12,959 nucleotides of DNA from Thermoplasmata archaeon. Lineage in GTDB: Archaea > Thermoplasmatota > Thermoplasmata > Thermoplasmatales > Thermoplasmataceae. Each line of letters opens with the position of its first letter. The first letter of the stretch is position 1. The stretch is from contig JAKBGP010000037.1 of the NCBI GenBank assembly GCA_021833045.1, positions 1 through 12,959 of the forward strand, in the 5' to 3' direction. The position numbers and the translations under genes were made by a program. Under the pieces are notes generated by a model. The model ran no database searches and had not been told where the DNA came from. It worked only from the letters and a program-made list of their open reading frames with translations. This document shows positions 5,085 to 11,320 of the stretch, piece after piece.

Positions 5085-6937
5085 CAGAAAATCCATTTGA
5101 TGATGAAAGATTACACGGCGCCAGGTCAGCACTTACCAAAATAACTCCAGATGAACAGGGTAGATATATTTATGACTTAATGTGTCAATACACGAGGCTT
5201 GGTTTGGATGGGTTACAGGTAGGGGACTTAGTGGGAATTGAAAACTATACCCCAAATTCAAATGGAGAGCATGTATATTCTGTTCTGGCATTAAGTCAGG
5301 TATTTCCTGTGCACTTTGCAGCACAAGGCACGAATGCATACCCTGGGCATGTATTCGAGTCAATGAGATCTATCAAGGAGGATTGGGAAACCCAAGAGGA
5401 AAAACCATTACATCTGACAACTACAATCGCAATTCAAGCGGTTCCAACAGGATACCAATTTTCATACAACCCAAGAGTGGACTCTGATTTACCTAGATTG
5501 GGAGAAGAACGAAATCTACCAATGATTGGTGCAGAGGTTCGGCCACTTAGCATGGAAATGGTAGATGCCATAATAAATCAAGGATTGGGTGATCAGCCTG
5601 AATCTCCCCTTCAGCATAAGAAGTTTGAAGAACTGAACGTTAAGTTAGACCAGGAAAGCCTTCTTACGACCCATTTCGGAATTTTCGGGTTCACTGGAGT
5701 GGGTAAGTCGAATCTTGTTTCATCTATGGTTTCTTCTCTTTGTTTTGAAAATAAAGAACCGTTAGCAAATTTCATAATAATGGATCCAAATGATGAATAC
5801 CTTGGTCTATTTATAGATAGGTGTATAGGGACTCCTGAAGAAATCACGTATATCCATATAGGTTCTGACTCACTTCATAGCAATGTATCTAGTGCTCTGG
5901 GAAACAATTCTCAAGATCCGAGTCCAGAAATCTTGCAAATTATGAGACAGCAATTGAGGCTCCCTCCCCCTTTGCAAGAAATGTATGTAAACAACGAATC
6001 ATTCAGAAACAGAATAATGCAGGGCCTTACAAACGTGTTTCATAGAACTAAAATAGTATTACCTTTTAAAGATGTTGCCACTCTCATTAGAAAGATTGTC
6101 AGAGAACAAACTGATGAAAGAACTGGGGTACAGGTAAAGGAAGCAATGAGGCAAGTAATGGAAGATTGGACAAGTAGATATATCGATCAGCCCTTAAATC
6201 AAGAGACTATTAGTAATGCCATTAATTTTGCGGAACATGAACTTAACCATGGCCCAATTGATGCCATTACTTCACAAAACACAAGGGGAACTGCTGAGGG
6301 AATTCTTGATAGATCCCTAAATATACTAAGAGTCGAGGCGAGGAGACTTGCCGAAATACCTCCAGATGCTATTATACCGATTGATAGCCTAATCGAAAGG
6401 GTGAGCAATAGAGAACATCGTCAGACAGTGATAATAACCGGGCGTAGAGATTCAGACATCAAGCATTTCGCAGCATTGTTGGGAAACGATGTCTATGAAA
6501 GAAGGCGCCATATGACAACTCGAAGTCCATTCATCACCTTCATATTTGATGAAGCCGATCTGTTTATACCACAAACCGGATCAGATGAGGACACATTAAT
6601 GGTAAGAGAACTATGCGTCACCCTAGCCAGGAGGGGAAGAAAATTCGGACTCGGTCTTGGGATTTCAACGCAACGTTCTTCCCTGCTTGATACTGAGGTA
6701 ATGTCCAACCTACACACTTATTTCGTAAGTAAACTTCCAAGAGCCGATGATCGAAAAAGAGTCGCTGAAGCATTTGGCATTAGTGAGGAGCAACTAACTC
6801 CAACTTTTACATTTAGAAGAGGAAACTGGTTAGTTATTAGTCATGAAGCAACTGGATTGAAAGGAGTTCCAATACCAACAACTGCAAGAGATGCTAATGA
6901 AAGAATCTCAGGTGATTTGGGCGTTCAAACATCTTAG
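5081..6937 (+). CDS. HerA-like hexameric DNA translocase ATPase
   Basis: HerA/FtsK-type ATPase of 618 residues. The N-terminal 170 or so residues (DGLQVGDLVGIENY, then strands) fit the HAS beta-barrel position. Walker A is GFTGVGKSN (203-211, Lys209), followed by NFIIMDPNDEYLGLF, a HerA-type second strand. Walker B is FITFIFDEADLF (484-495, Asp490-Glu491), then TLARRGRKFGLGLGISTQRS with the FtsK/HerA glutamine and arginine sensor region. HerA pumps duplex DNA into NurA, and the ATGA overlap with the NurA-like gene supports an obligate complex. A long helical insert (about 290-430) separates Walker A from Walker B. In defence systems HerA homologues pair with nucleases or SIR2 domains; the present neighbours suggest the same sort of use. 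Start ATG 5081 follows GGGAGGGAAAAAG. Confidence 0.88.
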   Translation: MTENPFDDERLHGARSALTKITPDEQGRYIYDLMCQYTRLGLDGLQVGDLVGIENYTPNSNGEHVYSVLALSQVFPVHFAAQGTNAYPGHVFESMRSIKEDWETQEEKPLHLTTTIAIQAVPTGYQFSYNPRVDSDLPRLGEERNLPMIGAEVRPLSMEMVDAIINQGLGDQPESPLQHKKFEELNVKLDQESLLTTHFGIFGFTGVGKSNLVSSMVSSLCFENKEPLANFIIMDPNDEYLGLFIDRCIGTPEEITYIHIGSDSLHSNVSSALGNNSQDPSPEILQIMRQQLRLPPPLQEMYVNNESFRNRIMQGLTNVFHRTKIVLPFKDVATLIRKIVREQTDERTGVQVKEAMRQVMEDWTSRYIDQPLNQETISNAINFAEHELNHGPIDAITSQNTRGTAEGILDRSLNILRVEARRLAEIPPDAIIPIDSLIERVSNREHRQTVIITGRRDSDIKHFAALLGNDVYERRRHMTTRSPFITFIFDEADLFIPQTGSDEDTLMVRELCVTLARRGRKFGLGLGISTQRSSLLDTEVMSNLHTYFVSKLPRADDRKRVAEAFGISEEQLTPTFTFRRGNWLVISHEATGLKGVPIPTTARDANERISGDLGVQTS

Positions 6938-6979
6938 AAACATCGCAAAGTTAATAACTTATCTGGACCTCGTGAGGAG

Positions 6980-8101
6980 ATGACATTTACACCATTTTTT
7001 GTCGCAGACAGGCCAGTTTCCCTGAGAATTCTTGAAGGCTTAGAAGAATTTAAGGGTGATTTTGGAATATTGTCTCATGCTTTCACTACAGATAATTTCA
7101 AGAAAAAGTTTAATGAATTTAATCTTGCAAAATGGAAAATTGGGGATTCTGGAATTTATCAGGGAAAGGAAGTGCCGTATAAACTTCTCTTTAATGAATA
7201 TATTAAAATGGGAGTCACCCATGGAATAATAAAAGATTACTATAGAGATCCAAAGAAAACTTTGGAAAGCGCAAAGGAAGGACTAAAAGTCCACAAAAAC
7301 CAGAGTTTGAACGAAAAGTTCAATCTGGTAGGGGTTGCTCAGGGGAATACTTTGGAAGAATATCTCGAAAGCTACAATGCACAGAGGGAGATAGGATATG
7401 CCATGGTGGCCATTGGTGGCCTTCTTACTAAAGTGGAAAAACACAAAAGAATGGTAAAGGTTAAGAAGGAAAAATTTTTAGTAGAGCTTGTTAGAACAAT
7501 CAGACGGAAGTACCCTCACGATGAGATTTTTTTGTTGGGGGCGTTCAGTAGACCTAGAATAGGTCTTTTCAAAGAGTTGGATGTCTGGGGAGCAGATTAC
7601 AAGGGTTGGATTTTCCGCTATGATATAAAACAGAGTCACGCGCTTAATGATAGATTCTTGCAAACTCAAAATTATCTGAGAAATGAAGTTTTCCCGTTGA
7701 TAGAAAAAAATCGGCTCCTTATTCTTTCATGCTCACAAAGGAAAAATGGTAACCCTGGGCCTTCACTGGAAGTCTATGATGGTCCTTCCTATAAAGTGGT
7801 AAGAAAATATCTTAGGAATAATAATGGGTTAGACATTCGAATAATTTCAGCTAAATACGGACTCATAAGCAAGGACAGTATAATAGAATATTATGATGAA
7901 AAAATGACTAAAGAAAAGGCATTACAATACAAGAAAAGGTTTTCAAGGGAGGTGAGCACCCTCTTAAATTCATATCAAGATGTGTTAGTTTTCGGAAGCC
8001 CTCTATATCGAACAGTATTAGGAAAGCATGATCCAACACATACCGAAGGCAGAATTGGTGAACAACTGGCACAACTTAAAAAATGGCTATATAATGAGTA
8101 A
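6980..8101 (+). CDS. dpdA-like: DpdA-like TGT-fold DNA base transglycosylase with DUF6884-like domain
   Basis: Residues 1 to about 240 match the tRNA-guanine transglycosylase barrel: KIGDSGIYQGK (53-63) is the TGT DSGGFQ motif with the Asp56 base; NLVGVAQGNTLEEY (115-128) and AMVAIGGLL (141-149) match QGG...AIGGL; ELDVWGADYKGW (199-210) occupies the nucleophile segment, with Asp206 as candidate. The TGT zinc-binding cysteines are absent, as is a PUA-type tRNA-binding domain, which argues for a DNA-acting paralogue. Residues 246-373 (LLILSCSQRK, YDGPSY, IISAKYGL, EYYDEKM) resemble DUF6884/YaaA-related domains. Bacterial and phage DpdA exchanges guanine in DNA for preQ0. The gene lies 42 nt after HerA. 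Its GAGGAG directly abuts ATG, an unusual spacing. A tRNA substrate cannot be excluded. Confidence 0.75.
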   Translation: MTFTPFFVADRPVSLRILEGLEEFKGDFGILSHAFTTDNFKKKFNEFNLAKWKIGDSGIYQGKEVPYKLLFNEYIKMGVTHGIIKDYYRDPKKTLESAKEGLKVHKNQSLNEKFNLVGVAQGNTLEEYLESYNAQREIGYAMVAIGGLLTKVEKHKRMVKVKKEKFLVELVRTIRRKYPHDEIFLLGAFSRPRIGLFKELDVWGADYKGWIFRYDIKQSHALNDRFLQTQNYLRNEVFPLIEKNRLLILSCSQRKNGNPGPSLEVYDGPSYKVVRKYLRNNNGLDIRIISAKYGLISKDSIIEYYDEKMTKEKALQYKKRFSREVSTLLNSYQDVLVFGSPLYRTVLGKHDPTHTEGRIGEQLAQLKKWLYNE

Positions 8102-8144
8102 GAATTTTTACAAAGAATAGGTAAGAACACATTGATTATCACTA

Positions 8145-8200
8145 TATATCGGAAGTTCCATGAGAAATGGGCAAAGAAATTTCATGGAACTTCCGATATA
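8145..8200. repeat. Perfect 19-bp inverted repeat with 18-nt loop
   Basis: TATATCGGAAGTTCCATGA (8145-8163) is the exact reverse complement of 8182-8200, with 18 nt between. RNA or single-stranded DNA from here would fold into a long perfect hairpin. It lies 44 nt after the DpdA-like stop and is not followed by a T tract, so it is not a standard archaeal terminator. Candidates are an RNA-stabilising or processing hairpin, the subterminal hairpin of a lost IS200/IS605-type element, or a protein-binding site. A 62-residue ORF at 8132-8320 runs through it and is not believed. Confidence 0.8.
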
Positions 8201-8323
8201 ATTTATCATCATACAGTCGTTGACAACATATGCATCGTGTGTTTAGTGGAGATTCCAGGAATCTTGTGGTTTTCATATACGTTTATACCTATGCTCGGTG
8301 TTTCTAGTGGGAGAAGATAAAAA

Positions 8324-8767
8324 ATGACTTCAGCGTTATTGGAAAATTTATTGGGAATTTTTGAAACATGGGTATGGCCTCTTCTAGCAACTTTTATCAC
8401 AGTTATATTTATTTATGTTTTCCAGAGACCCCGTATTGTCATCACTGTTCAGAAAGATGAAAAGCCTAACCTAGATTTCGGAGCTAAATTTGTTCATTTG
8501 TTTATTACAAACAAGTCTGCAGGGCTACTTGGAGGAGGTATCGCTATGCACTGCTCTGGAACAATCATTGTTAACAAACCCGACAAGAAACATTTTATTA
8601 CAAAATGGGCGACCAAAAGAGATCCTATTCTACCTCAATACATTTGTGAAAATAAAGTAATGGTCGACCTTGTAGGCATTGAAGAATCAAAGTTTGAAAA
8701 CATTTACCCAAGAGAGACAAAGCGATTAGATGTAGCTATGAAATGGAAGGATGATAAACACTGTTAG
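8324..8767 (+). CDS. Membrane-anchored protein, N-terminal part before in-frame amber
   Basis: 147 residues. One membrane segment (about 14-34, FETWVWPLLATFITVIFIYV) is followed by a beta-strand-rich region (RPRIVITVQKDEKPNLDFG, LFITNKSAGLLGGGIAMHCS) ending ...WKDDKHC before TAG at 8765-8767. A GGGAGAAG sequence 7 nt before ATG 8324 serves as ribosome binding site. The same frame continues beyond the TAG for 286 codons without another stop, so this is best seen as the first third of a 433-codon gene (8324-9625). Either a nonsense mutation truncated it, or a short single-pass protein is made. The beta region resembles extracytoplasmic or accessory sensor domains only in general form. Family unknown. 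Confidence 0.5.
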   Translation: MTSALLENLLGIFETWVWPLLATFITVIFIYVFQRPRIVITVQKDEKPNLDFGAKFVHLFITNKSAGLLGGGIAMHCSGTIIVNKPDKKHFITKWATKRDPILPQYICENKVMVDLVGIEESKFENIYPRETKRLDVAMKWKDDKHC

Positions 8768-9625
8768 ATTCACGAACCGGAGAATTTCCGGCATATTGAG
8801 AGGCGCAATCCTGACAACCAAATTGATGTTGGAGAATTTCAGTGTTCAGTTACAATAGAGTGCGTAAATTACAGATCGAAAAAACCCTATGAATTCAGAC
8901 TTTTTAACAACGGCCCATCTTATGGCGATTTGTACCTCGAAGAAAAGTTAAGTGACAACAAAGCCTCTAGTGGTTTCATTCCTTACAGGTTATGGAGACT
9001 GACAACATTAGGATTGGGCATTTCGCTTTTCCTAATGCTTCTGATTACTATTTGGTTCGATAACTATGTTCCACATTTCTATGGATGGGCTGCTGAAATC
9101 GTTATGGTGTTCGGAACTGTATTAGGAATAATCTTGGTAAGCGCGTATTTTCCCAGAGGTTTTGATCGTTGGGTTCGATTCGTTGGAAAAGTCAGCGGAA
9201 ACCGTTGGATACATGAGCCGTACAGTATATTGACCTTCATGATTTTGGTCGGTGCTTTCGGCGTTGCGATCATGCTGGCAAATCTTGTAGTGGGTTCTGT
9301 GGGAAAAGAATACACTAAAGTTGAATTGGGTGAACTCGTTTTGATAGTCCTTGCCTCGCTTGCCTTTATAGGGTTAGGGCTATTTTCCGGTCATAGAAGA
9401 AAAACGGTGTTGGGTAGCAATAAAAAGGGTTGGGAGGTCTTGGTGGAATTAGTCCTTCTCATCAGTATAATTATCACGGTGCTCAGTATAATTTTATTCT
9501 TTATACAAGTCTTATCTGTGCCCGTGTTCTGGGTGACAATCATAGCTCTTTGGCTGAGCGCTTATGCCAGTAGCGATACGATAAGCAGGGAGATTTCAAT
9601 GCAGGATCAGAGACCAAATAATTAG
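8768..9625 (+). pseudogene. Polytopic membrane protein, C-terminal part after in-frame amber
   Basis: Directly after the TAG the frame reads IHEPENFRHIERRN and a strand-rich stretch (FQCSVTIECVNYRSKKPYEF) and then a membrane domain. Six hydrophobic segments are visible at about 8999-9061, 9086-9151, 9221-9295, 9326-9391, 9434-9505 and 9506-9568 (for example IVMVFGTVLGIILVSAYF). The first in-frame alternative start is TTG 8930, which lacks a ribosome binding site and would discard the strand-rich stretch, so an independent gene is unlikely. The body is intact apart from the one amber codon, which implies a recent mutation, readthrough or a sequencing error. No transporter motif is recognised. 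It follows the cassette in the same direction, but beyond the large hairpin, so membership is uncertain. Confidence 0.5.
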
Positions 9626-9632
9626 ATCATGT

Positions 9633-9876
9633 GAAAATGAATTGCGGTATCCGGCAAAAATTCTCTTGCGGGTAGCGGATGCATCTTTGAGATTACTGAA
9701 ATCGATCGTATAATTTTGGATAAGCAAGAAGGCTACCCATAAAGCTAAAACTCGTAAAAACGAGGATAGACAATACAAAACATCCTCCCAGGAACATGAT
9801 ATCTCTCACTGAAAAAGGAATTGATCTGGCTAAAAAAATAAAGGAAATTATGGATATTCTGAAAATATCAGAATAA
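9633..9876 (+). pseudogene. Decayed winged-helix regulator gene
   Basis: The start is protein-like in one frame (LRYPAKILLRVADASLRLLK, then TAA near 9712). The end is protein-like in another (KLKLVKTRIDNTKHPPRNMI from 9742, then SLTEKGIDLAKKIKEIMDIL, stop 9874-9876). Together these are the first helix and the wing plus last helix of an archaeal winged-helix regulator of the same general type as the first gene of the cassette. The middle carries stops and frame changes and seems shortened. It is clearly a relic: an intact 26-codon remnant starts at ATG 9796 but encodes only the last helix. It indicates that the region beyond the cassette has been losing genes. Confidence 0.55.
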
Positions 9877-10098
9877 TTCCAGTCCTTCCATCAGCTCTAT
9901 GGAGTTGGACTCAGCTATCTTGGAGATTACAAACTTCAGTTTTTCCTCCTGGAATGAGATTAGTTCTTCCATTGTCTTTGTTTCATCAATCGCTTTCCTG
10001 AACAATGCATAGTCAACGTCGAACTGATCTTTCCGCCCTGAGATGAATTCCTTCGTAAATGGATTGCGTTTCACCATTTTTCCTGATTGAAACCCCAT
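9868..10098 (-). CDS. Small acidic helical protein, 76 aa
   Basis: Minus-strand ORF of 76 residues from ATG 10098 (MGFQSGKMVKRNPFTKEF); ATG 10076 is an alternative with AGGAAAA just before it, and the longer frame to 10149 adds a non-conserved-looking hydrophobic leader. The body (FDVDYALFRKAIDETKTMEE, then FQEEKLKFVISKIAES) is charged and helical. An AT-rich run (TTTTTTTATTATTTTG) 20-35 nt upstream of ATG 10098 could be a TATA element for a leaderless transcript. The 3' end overlaps the decayed winged-helix gene by a few bases on the other strand. No family recognised; it may pair with the coiled-coil gene upstream on the same strand. Confidence 0.45.
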   Translation of the reverse strand: MGFQSGKMVKRNPFTKEFISGRKDQFDVDYALFRKAIDETKTMEELISFQEEKLKFVISKIAESNSIELMEGLELF

Positions 10099-10199
10099 AA
10101 TATAGGGCGTTGTGCAAAATAATAAAAAAAATGAATTCAAACTGCGCATTTCAGGGAAAAAATAACTAACGTACAGTTGTAAAAATATTATAATTATGG

Positions 10200-10418
10200 T
10201 TAAGTGCCGGAAAGTCGTAGTTTCATGCTTTCCAGCCTGTCAGCAAGACTCTTATCCTTTCCCACTATAGCCTGCATGTCATCCATGTCCTCAAGGAACC
10301 TTTCAGCCTGGCCCACTGCCTTATCATACCTCTTTCCCTTGCCCACAGTCGTGATCTTCCTGAGGGTAACCTCGAGCATTGTTATTTTCCCCTCATATTC
10401 TGCCTTCAACTGGGCCAA
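10200..10418 (-). CDS. Coiled-coil small protein, possibly N-terminally truncated
   Basis: From TTG 10418 the frame gives 72 residues (MAQLKAEYEGKITMLEVTLR, ..., GQAERFLEDMDDMQAIVG, ..., ADRLESMKLRLSGT) with regular heptad-like hydrophobic spacing and many charges, so a coiled coil is likely. The frame is open for at least 30 further codons upstream (ASNSDIARRIESQKDSLLAQ) without ATG or GTG, and the upstream protein-like stretch suggests either a missing start or a truncated gene. The open frame runs into a 12-bp tandem repeat at 10482-10513. Function unknown. Confidence 0.45.
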   Translation of the reverse strand: MAQLKAEYEGKITMLEVTLRKITTVGKGKRYDKAVGQAERFLEDMDDMQAIVGKDKSLADRLESMKLRLSGT

Positions 10419-10481
10419 GAGGGAATCTTTCTGGCTCTCAATCCTCCTGGCGATGTCAGAATTTGAAGCTGCACCACGGGA

Positions 10482-10513
10482 AACAAAACATATAACAAAA
10501 CATATAACAAAAC
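10482..10513. repeat. 12-bp tandem repeat, 2.7 copies
   Basis: AACAAAACATAT occurs at 10482-10493 and 10494-10505, followed by the partial copy AACAAAAC at 10506-10513. On the minus strand it reads GTTTTGTTATAT and so supplies TATA-like elements upstream of the coiled-coil gene. It may reflect replication slippage, or an iterated binding site. Confidence 0.75.
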
Positions 10514-10642
10514 TTATGGGAATTTTTATATAAAAAATATGGAGGAATTTATGAAAAATTTTTTTTTAAAAAAATAACGCTATTTAATGCAATAAAAAGT
10601 TATTTTTGTTTAAAATAATTATTTTAATATATTAAAGAAATC

Positions 10643-10650
10643 TTTATATA
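10643..10650 (+). promoter_or_regulatory. TATA box of the small membrane protein gene
   Basis: TTTATATA, preceded by the purine-rich AAAGAAATC, is centred about 25 nt before ATG 10672, which is ideal for a leaderless archaeal transcript. The 90 nt before it are extremely AT-rich (poly-T and poly-A runs from 10557) and hold no gene. Confidence 0.6.
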
Positions 10651-10671
10651 CCTTGACACAATATTAATACC

Positions 10672-10887
10672 ATGAATTTCGAAAAAAAATTCGAAGCAGT
10701 GTTCATTATTTTAATAATATTAGTTATTGCGGATTCCATGCATTCTGTTCTGTTTTTCTATTTGTCAAACGCGGTCGATTCTGCATATAAGAATGGCTTC
10801 TCAAACGTAATTCCCTTTTTAATTGTCCTATTCATCGTTATTTTAATTAAGCCTATTGTTGAGGTTTTTGATTCATTACAGGAATAG
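10672..10887 (+). CDS. Small two-helix membrane protein, 71 aa
   Basis: 71 residues with two hydrophobic segments: about 9-30 (AVFIILIILVIADSMHSVLF) and about 45-62 (VIPFLIVLFIVILIKPIVE), joined by a short polar loop (NAVDSAYKNGFS) and ending in VFDSLQE. A charged N-terminus (MNFEKKFE) suggests a cytoplasmic start. A strong TATA box 22-29 nt upstream makes ATG 10672 the likely leaderless start. It stands alone, with the convergent relic on the other strand ending inside its last codons. Small proteins of this form include holin-like, toxin-like and accessory subunits; nothing decides among them. Confidence 0.55.
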   Translation: MNFEKKFEAVFIILIILVIADSMHSVLFFYLSNAVDSAYKNGFSNVIPFLIVLFIVILIKPIVEVFDSLQE

Positions 10888-11312
10888 AAATAAAAATATC
10901 TCTCCATCTATAAGAACTGAAAAGGGTGTGCTTGTTATAGGTACATTTTCTTCTTGACTCTTTTTTACTGGTAACTTAACGTTTGAAACGATCGACACTT
11001 GGTATTCTTTTTTATGAAGTGATTTTTGATCTGAGATAAGGAGATTGTATGTATCATTACATTCACCTGCAATAAAAGTATGATTATAGACACAAAATAG
11101 GATATCTGGTACTGCTCTTTGAATGGTGATTGATTAAATTTCTCTTTGAATTTAATTTATAATTCCCTGAATGATTTAAGTAGTTCAATTTTGAATTAGT
11201 ATATGTCATCATTGATAGATCCACTAAAATGCGTTTCAAATTTAATTCGTTTAATGTCTAGAATGTTTGGGTAACCAATATTATATATACCATTAGCAAA
11301 TTTATATTTCGG
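10876..11312 (-). pseudogene. Probable minus-strand gene relic in a gene-free stretch
   Basis: No start-bearing ORF exists between 10888 and 11320, but the minus strand carries protein-like sequence. From 11312 to 11199 there are 38 open codons (FANGIYNIGYPNILDIKRIK and on), then TAA, twelve codons (FKIELLKSFREL), TAA again at 11157-11159, and more sequence in that frame. After a frame change, 85 open codons follow from 11133 to 10879 (VPDILFCVYNHTFIAGECND, ..., KEYQVSIVSNVKLPVKK, ..., FSVLIDGE), ending at TAA 10876. There is no ATG in either frame. In DNA this AT-rich an 85-codon opening is unusual by chance. I read it as a decayed gene of unknown family; a chance opening remains possible. 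Confidence 0.35.
11281..11288 (+). promoter_or_regulatory. TATA box of the NYN gene
   Basis: TTATATAT (followed by ACC) lies 33-40 nt upstream of ATG 11321, which would start the transcript about 10 nt before the gene. A second AT-rich element, TTTATATTT at 11301, is too close to act as a TATA box. Confidence 0.4.
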
Positions 11313-11320
11313 TTATAAGA

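Noticed and set aside
3231..6937. Housekeeping DNA-repair HerA-NurA operon
   Set aside because: Mre11 and Rad50 are missing, the NurA is oversized and the partners are a base-modifying enzyme and another nuclease, so a specialised pair fits better, although this is not proven.
6980..8101. Canonical archaeal tRNA-guanine transglycosylase (TgtA) of archaeosine synthesis
   Set aside because: The TGT zinc site and PUA domain are absent, the protein is much shorter than TgtA and it carries a DUF6884-like domain in a nuclease operon.
8132..8320. 62-codon plus-strand ORF across the large inverted repeat
   Set aside because: It is generated mostly by the hairpin arms, begins with a weak start, has no ribosome binding site and no protein-like pattern after the arms.
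8765..8767. TAG decoded as pyrrolysine
   Set aside because: No PylS, PylB/C/D or tRNA-Pyl is in the window, the protein is not a methylamine methyltransferase, and a simple nonsense mutation or error is more likely.
9751..9764. CTCGT/ACGAG hairpin as a terminator
   Set aside because: Only a 5-bp stem, no T tract after it, and it lies inside the remains of the winged-helix gene.
10204..10533. 109-codon plus-strand ORF
   Set aside because: It is the antisense frame of the coiled-coil gene; its serine/leucine-rich translation and repeated THKI-type tail come from the 12-bp repeat.
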